Assembly (NCBI GenBank): GCA_019096065.1
Contig: JAGUCH010000009.1
Location: forward strand, 2,366,001 to 2,430,000
Length of the DNA: 64,000 nucleotides
Reading direction: 5' to 3'
Source: Paracyclopina nana
Lineage: Eukaryota; Arthropoda; Copepoda; Cyclopoida; Cyclopettidae
Both the position numbers and the translations under genes were made by a program. How positions within the stretch are numbered: position 1 is the stretch's first letter; each line of letters starts with the position of its first letter. The notes beneath the pieces were generated by a model. That model saw only the letters and a list, made by a program, of their open reading frames with translations. It did not search any database and was not told the origin of the DNA. Below, piece by piece: positions 37,424-47,396 of the stretch.

Positions 37424-37528
37424 TCATTGCTTGTCGGAGTGCGCTTGGGCCATTTCCAGATCCATCCTGACATCCAGCAGCTCGCATATTTCGTCGTAAT
37501 TCAGGTTCTCAGAACTGCTTTCATTCTC
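37424..37528 (-). CDS. Possible terminal coding exon of an unidentified gene
   Basis: Minus-strand frame preceded by an acceptor-like CTTTACAG, then 34 codons beginning ENESSSENLNYDEICELL and ending MAQAHSDKQ before TGA. The acidic, helix-like composition and the acceptor suggest a real last exon. No upstream exon was found between here and the retroelement. It might be chance, or belong to a gene disrupted or spanned by the 9-kb insertion. Confidence 0.28.
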   Translation of the reverse strand, partial: ENESSSENLNYDEICELLDVRMDLEMAQAHSDKQ

Positions 37529-38084
37529 CTGTAAAGAATATAAACGATCAGTTTCAGTATGATGCTTATGCAGTTAGACGACAAATCATAGCATTCATTT
37601 CATGGGAAAGGCATTAATTGCAAGCCTTAAAAACAAATTCGATCTGGTTTTGATTGGCTTTGAACACAAATTTATTGAGTATATCATCGGCTAAGTTGCT
37701 AAGTTATTCCTCTTACTGAACGAGGCTGCACATTGACATGGTAAAGGACCTAACCCAAACTATTGTCAACCCCCAAAAATTATATATATTTTCTGAAAGT
37801 GTGAGTCCTAAGGGCTCATTTGGCGGTAGAATAAAAATCTTGGCCTATCGCTTCCAATAAAAAACGTTTATCACAAAAACGCCTCATTTTTTAATGCTCT
37901 TTTGCTTCAATGACCCTCATTAAAGTAAGAAAATAAAACTTTTATTATTTGATAGCAAAATTGCTAAGATGAACAGAAACGGAGACATAGCCATGCGAAA
38001 AGTTGATAACTACCAATTTGATTACTTTTGCATAATAAGTAAAGTAGTCAATTTGAAGACTTGCTTATGAAATAATATCTATTT

Positions 38085-38268
38085 ATATATGTAAACAATT
38101 TATAAAACAAGCTAATAAAATAGCTGAGCAAATTTTGTAAAGTAAAAATCGAGTGGCAACTTTGCGGGCTCGAGCTTGCGAGAGCCAAGTAATGCTACGA
38201 GATTTTTACTTTGTAAAATGAGCTCAGACATTTTGTAAGCCTGTTTTATAATTTGTTTACATATATAT
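38085..38268. repeat. Foldback (long inverted repeat) element
   Basis: Arms of about 65 bp are imperfect reverse complements. The left arm runs from TATATGTAAACAATTTATAA, the right arm ends in TTATAATTTGTTTACATATA. The GC-richer loop contains GGGCTCGAGCTTGCGAGAGCC. No ORF. It lies 137 bp upstream of the LTR element. Confidence 0.7.
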
Positions 38269-38404
38269 ACGATTTTATATGATGGAAAGTAATTTTCAAA
38301 TGTTAATGAAGTTACCAGACCAGGCAATCTAGACTTAGCATCTGATCCATTACTTTGAAGGCTTGGGTTGAGAGGCCCTCAGTAGGGCAAGAGTAGTTGA
38401 AAGC

Positions 38405-38649
38405 TGTAGCAGGGAGCGTGTCGGCCTACGGGTCGACCGCTCGCTGCGCGCGCTCGCCTCGGGCGCGCGGTAGTATAACGAGTAGTATAGTGTGATCATC
38501 AGTAAAGGAAATAAATTCACCGCATTGACACGTGTTGTCTGCGGCCCAAAGACTGACCTCTGCTAGCCTCCAGGCCCGTCCCCGCTTGACGTAGCCTAGA
38601 TACGAGTAGTGGCTTGATAAGTCACAGTAGTATATCTCGACCTACTACA
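38405..38649 (+). repeat. 5' LTR
   Basis: 245 bp, starts TGTAGCAGGGAGCG and ends CGACCTACTACA. Every base matches the 3' copy at 47397-47641 by eye. It contains a GC-rich palindromic part (CGCTCGCTGCGCGCGCTCG) and an AATAAA near 38509. The promoter is not evident. Confidence 0.96.
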
Positions 38650-39002
38650 GATGGCGCGGGTCGTTGGACCTGTGATTTCATCACTCCACTACCCATTAAG
38701 TACATCCTGCCGGAAGCTATAAGTGCTAAGTATACACAATAAGTACAAAAGGGATAATAGTGCTGCTCAAATAATATCATGCTCAAGTCAACTGCCAGAA
38801 CATGAACCTACGTGCAAGCCACGAAGTAAAGAGAGATTAATGCTGAGAGCATAAAAGGCAGTTGACTATAAAAAGTAAAATAGTGGTGGCTAAAAATGTA
38901 AAAATGTGAAGCTCAGACCAGAGCAAAAGGGCAAAGATCACTCTGCAATAGCTGCAGCTGCAAACAATCAAAAAGCTATCAAATAACAATCAAAGGGATT
39001 GT

Positions 39003-39359
39003 CCGTGAGAGCCAGCGGCCGAATGGTCAGCCCGGCCAACGCTGGTGCAAATCATTGTAGATCCTAGTTAAGCTAGGGCCGGTCAACTCACGGGCAAATT
39101 CCAACTGCAGGTGATCAAATAGTAATTGTTATGGGGGGACAATGGCCGAATGGTCGGGGCTGCTAACACCAGTCGCAAATCATTTGGATTTCAGTGAATG
39201 CTGGAGCCGGCCACCCCATGACAATGTACAAATAAAGGGGTGGAGAAGGAGGATAGAAGCTCATGACCGCGTGGTGACCACATGACCGGTAGCGGATCAA
39301 CAGCTGCGAGCTATCAGGATTCCACTGAAGCTAAAGCTGGTCACCACGTGCATGGTCAC
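39003..39359 (+). other. Three related hairpin modules in the retroelement leader
   Basis: Three units of about 90-98 nt (39003-39093, 39131-39219, 39262-39359). Each is closed by an inverted repeat: CCGTGAG/CTCACGG, ATGGGG/CCCCAT and CGTGGTGACCA/TGGTCACCACG. Units 1 and 2 share GGCCGAATGGTC and GCAAATCATT. All three share a 3' part of the form GAT-C-CT-AAGCT-GC-GG. GGCCGAATGG resembles a tRNA A box, but no full cloverleaf or B box is found. They could act in packaging, translation or priming; that is inference. Confidence 0.6.
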
Positions 39360-39473
39360 GGTCAAATAAACGATAACGAGAAATGTGACACCAGCGTGGC
39401 ATTTTCGGTGGTCAGTAAACAATCAATAAATGTCACGCCACAACCCTCTGCAGCGACCTGCGGCGTTGGCGGA

Positions 39474-39508
39474 TATATAAGACAGCTGGTGGGGAATAGC
39501 CATCAGTT
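39474..39508 (+). promoter_or_regulatory. Internal TATA box plus arthropod-type Initiator
   Basis: TATATAA at 39474-39480 lies 31 bp upstream of the A in TCAGTT (39503-39508), the canonical spacing for a TATA-Initiator core promoter. It would start transcripts about 68 nt before the probable gag ATG at 39573. No LTR promoter of equal quality was seen. Confidence 0.45.
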
Positions 39509-39572
39509 CCTTTCGGGCTTTCCCCAGTTAACAGTAATCACAACTCACTTCATTGTTGAATCGTAGACCACC

Positions 39573-40624
39573 ATGGTAATTATAATAGCACATTCTCACA
39601 AAAGACCGAAAGCTCACTCTTCTCCCCCATGCATAGGCCCAGCCACCACAAGATATAGCTGCTGCAGTGGCCCTTGAGGTCAACCGCCAAATGAGAGCCA
39701 ACGCTGCTGTTCAGCGTCGGCCTCAACAACTCCAACTGCTCCGCGAGACAGACAGCCGCTCCTTCCAGCAATGGCGGATGCACATCGAGTCCCAATTCGA
39801 GGACTCGATAGAGCCTGAAGTCACCAAGAAGATGCTGATCAAGGCATCTATTGTCGGCCTTGCGTTGGAAATGATCAACTCCATCGACAAGAAGTCGGGC
39901 GATAATACGTACACCTACAAGCACTACCTCGACGACCTTGAGAAGGCCTTCGTGGACGAGTCGGCCCAAGAGGCCGCCAGGGTGGCATACGACACCGCCG
40001 CGCAGGGTCCCCATGAATCCGTAATGACCTGGGCGGCACGCCTCAAGTCGCTCTACCTGAGGGCTTTCGCCAATGATGCACCGCGGTGCGCCAAGGTCGA
40101 CAAGGATCCAGAGGTCATTAGGAAGTTCACTATCAATCTGCGGGACCCCCAGACACGCTGGCTGGTAATCGCCAGCAAATATGATACGCTGACGGAGGCC
40201 GCTTCTCAATGCATCCTCCCAGGAGTGCCTGGTAGGATTAGCCGGCGGCAAGGCCAACCCCCTGGGGCAAGGGGGCATCATGCAAATCACCCAAGAGGGC
40301 ACCCCAGACCAACCCGACGTCGCCAAGATCATCGCCGCTCTAGGTGACAAGGCTAACATGAGATGCTACGGTTGCGGCGGCTACGGCCACCTCAAGGCTC
40401 AATGCACCAACCAACGCCCAAACAGCCAACGAGGGCGAGGAGGATTCCGGGGCCGGGGACGTGGCGGCCGCGGGCGTGGCAATAACAATCCATACCACGC
40501 CGCCCCGCCGGTCTCGCCCCAAGAATATAATAAATATCGCAACGCGGCCATCGCACATGTGGCCAGTGCCCCCGTGGACGCCTACACCTGGGAGGCGCCA
40601 AAAAACGGAGCCAGCCGGTCCTAA
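39573..40624 (+). pseudogene. gag of the retroelement, one frame break
   Basis: Structural capsid/nucleocapsid protein. The main frame opens after a TAG at 39634-39636 with no ATG at its start. A plausible solution is ATG at 39573-39575 (context ACCACC) joined to 39637 by a 61-bp intron (GTAATT...CATAG). A capsid-like helical region runs to about 40200. Then the sensible frame changes by one base between about 40195 and 40230. The second frame carries the zinc knuckle CYGCGGYGHLKAQC near 40366 and an RG-rich tail, and stops at TAA 40622-40624. The frame break suggests a mutated copy or a sequence error. Confidence 0.75.
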
Positions 40625-40633
40625 GGGACCGGC
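40600..40633 (+). promoter_or_regulatory. -1 programmed ribosomal frameshift signal between gag and pol
   Basis: The slippery heptamer A AAA AAC (40600-40606) is in the gag frame as CCA AAA AAC. A 7-nt spacer follows, then an 8-bp perfect stem (GCCGGTCC 40614-40621 with GGACCGGC 40626-40633) and a TAAG loop containing the gag stop. Slipping by -1 enters the pol frame, which is open without a stop from 40606 into the pol ATG at 40639. Confidence 0.85.
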
Positions 40634-40638
40634 CATCA

Positions 40639-43600
40639 ATGGAACCATCCATCACCTCACCAAACACGTTCACATCTGACAAGGCCCGATCATTCCTCGC
40701 CCATATTTCCAACATTAATAAATCATACGTATCTGAAGTTCCAATACGCCTCAACAACGTCAAATCAAGAGCACTCATCGACAGCGGTAATACGTGGAGG
40801 TCGGTCATCTCCTCCACGCTTGCAACCAAGTTAGGGTTCACAAAAGCTCAACTTGCGCCCCTGATAGGAGAAACTGTCAACACAGCGGGCCAAAATCAAT
40901 CTCTAGAAATACTCGGCGAGGTACCAAAGCCATTGATGCTTCACATTGGCACCTACCCGCAACCTTTCCTATTTCGACCAGCTGTCATAGCTAACCTCAC
41001 CATGGACGTCAACCTGTCGGGGCCCTTCATGAAGGCCCACGACATCGACCAGCTACATAGTGCCAACTCGCTCCGCATTCGAGGACGAATGATCAAGTTG
41101 GCAGGGGGGACACTTAATGAAAATGACAGTCGCGCAATCAACGTCCATGCCGTCTACATACGGGGTGAAACCACAGTGGGGCCAATGTCTTGTTGCGCCA
41201 TTCCCGCAAAAATCCCCACCTGGACCCGATCGCCGCACATCGATGGGATTGTTGAAGGATCAGGGGACTTCATGGAGGCCACTGAGCTGCACCCCTGGCA
41301 GCGAGCCCTCATCCGACCAGATGAAAAGGGCAACTGCGTTGTCGGGGTTATCAACACTACCGCAGAGCCTCTCATTATCCACAACAACACCCGGTACGGG
41401 CAAGTTGAAGGCTTGAGGCGAGTACCCACCGTGGCCAAGCTAGCAGCTGGAAGCTACGTAGCCAAGCTCGAGGGGGCCCAAACCCGGCCGCAGGGCCAGT
41501 ACACGGCCGAGATGGCCCAAATCTTCATTCAAGAATTCGACCTAGAAAACAACGACATCTTGAGCACCCCTCAGCTAAAGGCTCGCACCTTGGCCCTGCT
41601 GCTACAATACCAGGACACCTTCAGCCTCGATGGGTCCTCGGGCCAAACCGACTTGGCCGAGCACCGCATCGATATCATCCCGGGTACTCAGCCCATTAAC
41701 ATCCGCCGGCGGCCCATCAACCCGCACTTGCAGAAGTCGCTAGAAGAACAAGTCCAGAAATGGCTCCAGGAAGGCATCATCGTCCCTATTCAGTCGCCCT
41801 GGTGCGCGCCGCTGGTCCCGGTCACCAAGAAGAATGGGAAGACCCGGTGGTGCGTAGATTACCGCGCACTGAACAAGGTAACCATCGTCGACACGCATCC
41901 CATTGGCGACATTCGGGATAACCTCAATCGGCTGGCGCACTCGCAAGTATTCTCTACCCTGGATACGACGGGAGCCTTTCACCACGTTCCCGTGAGGGCC
42001 GAGGACATCCCGAAGACAGCATTCGCAGCCAATCACTCAACGTACGCATTCGCCTACATGCCGTTTGGCCTCACCAACGCGCCCCGAACGTATGCGCGCC
42101 TCATCCAGCGGGTCTTGGAAGGGATCCCATACGACATTGCCTTGCCATACCTCGACGATGTGCTGATCCACAGCCGCGATGTAGAATCTCACTTCGGCCA
42201 CCTGCAACGGGTACTGGACGCCCACCAACGGGCTGGCCTCAAACTGCAACCATCCAAATGCCACCTGTTCCGCCGTCGCATCACGTACCTGGGGCACGTC
42301 ATCACGCCTGAGGGCCTCTCTGTGGTCCCCGAGTACATCGACGTGGTCAAGAAGTGGCCCCTGCCACGGACCCGGCGGCAGCTACGCATCTTCCTGGGAA
42401 AGTGCGGCTATTACCGGTCCTTCATCAAGGATTACCAGAAGGTCGCCAAGGCTTTGACAGACAAACTCAGCCGGGAAGAAGACGTCCCCGATACCGCCGA
42501 GTTCGAACCCTCGCTGGAATACGTTGCCGCTTTTGAGGAGCTCAAGAAGCGGCTGTGCAGGGCGCCCATCCTGGCTTTCCCCGATTTTGAGAGCCCGCAG
42601 CCATTCATCCTGGACACCGACTGGAGCGGGGACAACCAGTGCGTGGGGGCCGTCCTGTCGCAAGTACAAGGGGGAAAGGAGCGAGTCATCCTCTTCGGGG
42701 CCAAGAAGCTGACACGGAGCCAGGCTAACTACTCCGCCACCCAAGGGGAACTCGCTGCCGTCATCATCTGGCTGCGCAAGTGGCGGTATTACCTCCAATA
42801 TCGGCCTTTCATCCTCCGCACGGACCATGCCGCTCTGCAATGGATTCGCACCATGGAGGAGCCCCGTAGCATGCTTGCCCGGTGGTTGGAGACCATCAGC
42901 CAGTTTGACTTCAAGGTCGTCCACTGGGCCGGAACCAAGCACGCCAACGCCGACGCCCTGAGTCGCGCCGAGCACGTCACCGACACCGAGGGCACGGACG
43001 TGTCCAATGAGAGCTGCGCGGGCGTCCAAGCGATGATAGCCTCGGCCGAGGCTGCCCTGGACATGGCCAACCCCGCCGAGTGGATCCAGGGGCAAACAGA
43101 GGATGAGGATTTGCAACTGGTGCGGCGACTGATCAGCCAGCAGAGCCGACCGAGCCCTGAGCACAAAGAGGCCGCCTCCCATCGAGGCAAGATCCTGCTG
43201 GGCCTCTTTGACAGCCTCTACCTGGATGATCAAGGCCTCCTTCGGTACAAGAAGGAAGAAGGACAAGGCCGAGAGGCTCGCCACCTGGTCGTGGTTCCTC
43301 GGTCCTCGGAAGAAGGGCTAGTGAGGCACATTCACGAAACCATGGGCCATCAGGGCAGAGACACCACTGTTGACCGGGTCTCCCGCCGGTTCTACATGCC
43401 TAACGCCACCCGAGTTGCCGCGGAGGTCGTGGCTACCTGCCGCACCTGCCAGAAACATCAGCCGGAGACCGCGGACCAACGACACTCACTACATTCTCAC
43501 CGGGCGGGCTATCCCTGGCAAAGGGTCGCCATCGACTACGTGGGGCCCCTCAAGCCCCCTGTCGACGGACATCAGTACCTCTTCACCGTACGCGACCTCT

Positions 43601-44751
43601 TCAGCCGATGGATCGAGGCTTTCCCATGCGCCTCGGCCAGCGCTGACACCGCCGTGAGGTTCCTGACCTCAGAGATCATCCCGCGATATGGGCTAATGGA
43701 GAACCTCCATTCTGACCGGGGCACCCACTTCACCGCCGCCCTGTTCCAGCAAGTAGCCAAAGCACTAGGTGTCCGGCACTCCACCACGCCGGCCTACAAC
43801 CCTAAGTCTAACTGGGTTGAACGGGCCCACCGGGACCTCAACGGCCTCCTGGCCAAACTGGTCTGCGGGCGACCATCCCGCTGGAAGGAAGTACTGCCCG
43901 TCGCCCTGTTCATCATGCGCACCACCAAATGCCGCATGACCGGCTACGCCCCGTATGAACTGCTATTTGGGCGGCCTGCCACCTCGCAACTGGACCTTCT
44001 GTTTGGAGACCCCCAACCACTTCTGAGAGAGGCCTCTGAGGCCGGGCAAGTTGCCCAGGCCCTCAAGGCTCGAATCCAGGCAGCCCACGAATGGGCCCGA
44101 AAGAACATGGCCACATCGATCAACCGACAAAGGATGGCCTACCACAAGGACAAAACGACGTATGTCCCGGGGCAACAGGTGTGGCTGTACACGCCCACCG
44201 TGGCCCGCCACATCTCCAAGAAGCTCCAAACCTTCTGGTCAGGCCCCTGGACCATACTTAGGAAGGTCAACGACGTGACCTTCGAGATCTTGCCTGACCC
44301 CTCATGGATTCGAAAGAAGTCCGAGGTCGTCTCGATCGACAGGCTCAAATTGTACCGGGCAACGGCGGAAGATGCCCACGATGGCAATGCCGGCAACCCG
44401 CCGCCAGCCAATGCAGATCTATCCATGCGAGGTGATGAGTTTGCTGAAGATGTTGCGCTCCCTTCCGATGATGAAGGCGACAGTGAGAACAACATCGAGC
44501 TCCCAACAACCGGCCACGAACGGTATCAGCACCGTCACCTCGGGAAGCACGGTACCGCAAACGTAGGACCCAGGCGGAAATGCTGCAACAAGAAACAGCA
44601 GATTTCCTGGGGGCCGAAGTTGAAGTTGCCCATGGAGCATCATCTCCTGCAACCAGAACCAGATCACGCTCAGGCCAAAAATCAGATCAACCAGATCCAG
44701 AGCTACCTCCGCTGGCACCAATCAATATGCCGCCATACAGACCCCTGGTAG
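40639..44751 (+). CDS. pol polyprotein: protease, reverse transcriptase, RNase H, integrase
   Basis: Open frame of 1370 codons, probably made as a gag-pol fusion by the frameshift at 40600. The aspartic protease has ALIDSG (residues 45-50). Reverse transcriptase shows KKNGKTRWCVDYRALN and the catalytic YLDDVLIHS near residue 505. RNase H (FILDTDWSGDN, ILRTDHAALQW) follows directly. Integrase has the H-H-C-C finger (HETMGHQGRD, CRTCQKH) and the catalytic core with AIDYVGPL, HSDRGTHF and the Glu in NWVERAHRDL. The order and motifs define Ty3/gypsy. All catalytic residues I can check are present. The last 130 or so codons after the integrase are low in recognisable features. Confidence 0.96.
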   Translation: MEPSITSPNTFTSDKARSFLAHISNINKSYVSEVPIRLNNVKSRALIDSGNTWRSVISSTLATKLGFTKAQLAPLIGETVNTAGQNQSLEILGEVPKPLMLHIGTYPQPFLFRPAVIANLTMDVNLSGPFMKAHDIDQLHSANSLRIRGRMIKLAGGTLNENDSRAINVHAVYIRGETTVGPMSCCAIPAKIPTWTRSPHIDGIVEGSGDFMEATELHPWQRALIRPDEKGNCVVGVINTTAEPLIIHNNTRYGQVEGLRRVPTVAKLAAGSYVAKLEGAQTRPQGQYTAEMAQIFIQEFDLENNDILSTPQLKARTLALLLQYQDTFSLDGSSGQTDLAEHRIDIIPGTQPINIRRRPINPHLQKSLEEQVQKWLQEGIIVPIQSPWCAPLVPVTKKNGKTRWCVDYRALNKVTIVDTHPIGDIRDNLNRLAHSQVFSTLDTTGAFHHVPVRAEDIPKTAFAANHSTYAFAYMPFGLTNAPRTYARLIQRVLEGIPYDIALPYLDDVLIHSRDVESHFGHLQRVLDAHQRAGLKLQPSKCHLFRRRITYLGHVITPEGLSVVPEYIDVVKKWPLPRTRRQLRIFLGKCGYYRSFIKDYQKVAKALTDKLSREEDVPDTAEFEPSLEYVAAFEELKKRLCRAPILAFPDFESPQPFILDTDWSGDNQCVGAVLSQVQGGKERVILFGAKKLTRSQANYSATQGELAAVIIWLRKWRYYLQYRPFILRTDHAALQWIRTMEEPRSMLARWLETISQFDFKVVHWAGTKHANADALSRAEHVTDTEGTDVSNESCAGVQAMIASAEAALDMANPAEWIQGQTEDEDLQLVRRLISQQSRPSPEHKEAASHRGKILLGLFDSLYLDDQGLLRYKKEEGQGREARHLVVVPRSSEEGLVRHIHETMGHQGRDTTVDRVSRRFYMPNATRVAAEVVATCRTCQKHQPETADQRHSLHSHRAGYPWQRVAIDYVGPLKPPVDGHQYLFTVRDLFSRWIEAFPCASASADTAVRFLTSEIIPRYGLMENLHSDRGTHFTAALFQQVAKALGVRHSTTPAYNPKSNWVERAHRDLNGLLAKLVCGRPSRWKEVLPVALFIMRTTKCRMTGYAPYELLFGRPATSQLDLLFGDPQPLLREASEAGQVAQALKARIQAAHEWARKNMATSINRQRMAYHKDKTTYVPGQQVWLYTPTVARHISKKLQTFWSGPWTILRKVNDVTFEILPDPSWIRKKSEVVSIDRLKLYRATAEDAHDGNAGNPPPANADLSMRGDEFAEDVALPSDDEGDSENNIELPTTGHERYQHRHLGKHGTANVGPRRKCCNKKQQISWGPKLKLPMEHHLLQPEPDHAQAKNQINQIQSYLRWHQSICRHTDPW

Positions 44752-45052
44752 CACAGCCTACGGTCACGATGCCACAATTCAGGCCACTGCCTGAAATGAG
44801 CGATTCTGAAAATGATGATTTTGCTACACCAACAAATTCGAGCAGTGCTTCAAGCACAGAATAGTAGAAGAATGAGCAGCACAACGAAAAGACGGCCGCA
44901 AAATTTTGGGGGCCCCCCTAAGTATACTTTGAAAATTCTGCGGCTTGAAAGAAAGCGCAATTAATAAAGAAATAATAGCAGCACAAACCGGCAGGTGTAC
45001 AATAATGAGGCAGCATGTCAACACGTTTCCTTTACTCTCTTTTCCAGAAGCA

Positions 45053-47378
45053 ATGTACTTCACAATACTGATGACGTTCACTCTACTACTCGAGGTGCCG
45101 AGCGCACAACCCCGGCCTCAACCTGCTCTACAGGAAGGAGGAGACGGACCACCTGAAGACCCGGCTGCCACCTTCACGGTGTTTGACTGCGAGTCACCAA
45201 AATCAACCCACGAGAGCGTCGACTTGAATGACCCGGACGAATGCGATGATATCGGCACCACCTATGAATCGGCTGTCAACATCACCGTGCAGGTGCTGCA
45301 GACTGCAACGACCAAACCCGTCGCCGCCCACCGTTGCCACGTGACCCTGACCCGCGAAGTGACCAGATGCGGATTCGACAGCGTCAGCTACGGGACTCAG
45401 ATCGTTGCTTACCACCAGCCCTATACCGTGTCGCCCCAGGCCTGCCGCAAGGCGGTGGAACGGGGCTACCTGATCGTCGAGGGCCAACGGGTGAATGTGA
45501 CCCTCAACGTGCCCGCCAACCTGGCTTACTTCTCTCGAGGGGGCCTTGACGGAGACCACCGATGCAGGACCATGTCATTCAGCCACAACGGTGTCATGTA
45601 TCACCGCTCTTACGAGCAGACCCGGATCGACGCCCTTGTCACCGCTGTCTATGGAAAATTACACACCAGCTCTGGACGAGTGGTGTTCGATAATCACATC
45701 GTGGCCAATTACCGGGACAAGATCGTCCACGACACGCTCGAAGGCACCATGGTATGGGAAGCTCATGACACCACCTGCATGGAAGAGACCTCTGAGGTCT
45801 ATCAAGGGCCCGCTTCACTATACCCGCACCAGAACTCCACCATGTTAGGTCAGGTGGGGGATCTGCTCCTGATTGCCCGCGAGGAGGAATCCAGGTACGC
45901 AGGATTCGTCCTTAAGGGGGTCCAGTCGACCTGCCAGCGGCGGGTCTTCCGGACTCAGCTGAGGGACTTTGCAGTCGTCCTTCTCCGCCCGGGCGAAGCT
46001 CCCATCGCCGCGTCAACCCACCTGACGGAAGAGGTCCACCACGCTCACGTGCAGACCCAACTGGCTTTCCTGCACGCCGAGCACGCCCTGCATCTCGACG
46101 ACCGGTTCAAATTCCTGCAGGACCTCATCTGCAAGAATGAGCGGAGCATCCTGCACACCAAGCTGCAGGACATGGCCAGCGGTGGGTCCTCCTACGCCAC
46201 GCTCGACTCCCACGGGCCCGGCCATTTGGTCACCCGGGCTGGGGCGGTTGCCTACATCACCAGCTGCTACCCGATGCAGGCCATGACGCGTGCCTTCCCT
46301 AACTGCACGCAGGAGATCCCCGTGTTGGTCGGGAACCATTCCCGGTTCGCGGATCCCCTCTCCTTCATCTTGGTGGACCGGCCCAGCATCATACCCTGCG
46401 ACGCCATCACGCCTGTGAAGTGGAGGATCCAGGGACACTGGATGTGCGCTACTCCTAGCATCCACTCCTGCACGCCGCCGTCGCAATTGGACCCCACCTC
46501 CGATCGACAACATGGACGCCCCTACGAGATTGGTCGGGGCCTAGGAGGCGGTATCTACTCCGCCCAGCAGCAGGCCGAGCACGCCTCTACCTGCAGCTGT
46601 ACCACGCGCGCGAGGCCGTGGTCACCACTCTGACGTCCAACGTCCTGAGGAACAGCTTCGCACGCGGATCGGGGCCACCACCCTCTGGTCCGAGGACGAC
46701 ATCGACATGATGGTTGACCAGGTGGGCAACGCCCTCATCCCTTTCTTTTCGACCGTGGGAAAATACTGGAGCTACATGACCGGAGGTTTGGTGATCCTGG
46801 GCCTCATCAAGATCATCCTAGGCTCTATCATCCGTATGATTATCCTGTATCGCCGCCGGGGGCTTGGGTGGTGGTTGATGTATGGCCTGTGGCACACTGC
46901 CTTCATGGCTGTCGAACTCCCCTGGCGCATGGTAGCCAACCTGGGTAACGACGGACCCTTGTTCCCTGGCGACGACGATGAGGATGATGGCCACCCGGAT
47001 TTCCGGCGCCGACCCCGCTGGAAGCGAGACCACCGAGAACGAGCGGCCACCGAGCTCAGCGACTTCACCGTGCAAGATGGTTCGGAAACGGGAGAGAAAG
47101 ACCCTTTGGATGCCCCGGACAAGTCGACATCGCCCCTCAAGGCTCTCCGCCGGTGGACGCGGCCCGACAAGGAGACCCAAGCATATCAGGACCTCCAGGC
47201 CCAGATCCGTACGATTCACCAGCAATACACGGATCTATACGGGGTCCTGCAGCAGACGCTTCCCCAGGCACGCGCGGTTGACGCGAATGGGACCCAGCCC
47301 AGCGCTCCCGCCATGGAGGGTCCCCCTCGGGGCTCCCTGCTAGACCTGACTCAACCCGTCACTGCGAGGACACAGTAA
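45053..47378 (+). pseudogene. env-like fusion glycoprotein gene with two frame breaks
   Basis: The first frame runs to 46633. ATG 45053 follows a strong splice acceptor (TTTACTCTCTTTTCCAG ending 45047), so a spliced subgenomic mRNA is likely, although the frame is open from 44945. A signal-peptide-like start (MYFTILMTFTLLLEVPSA) is followed by a Cys-rich, NxT/NxS-containing ectodomain. The frame then shifts twice: near 46560-46600 and near 46655-46690. The third frame (ORF to 47378) holds the transmembrane anchor (GGLVILGLIKIILGSIIRMI) and a long charged tail. The ectodomain pattern reminds me of class III glycoproteins of the chuvirus type that arthropod retroelements have captured; this is a recollection-based inference. 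As it stands the copy should not make an anchored protein. Confidence 0.75.
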
Positions 47379-47396
47379 CCTTCTAGCGTGGGGTGA

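Noticed and set aside
38405-38520. CRISPR-like or bacterial palindrome array in the LTR
   Set aside because: The GCGCGC-rich palindrome is a single feature repeated only because there are two LTRs; no spacer-repeat structure exists anywhere in the window.
42382-43284. Long minus-strand ORF (300 codons) inside pol
   Set aside because: Antisense shadow of the GC-rich pol frame; no motif of its own.
46013-46513. 166-codon minus-strand ORF inside env
   Set aside because: Antisense shadow caused by high GC content; no ATG-supported family.
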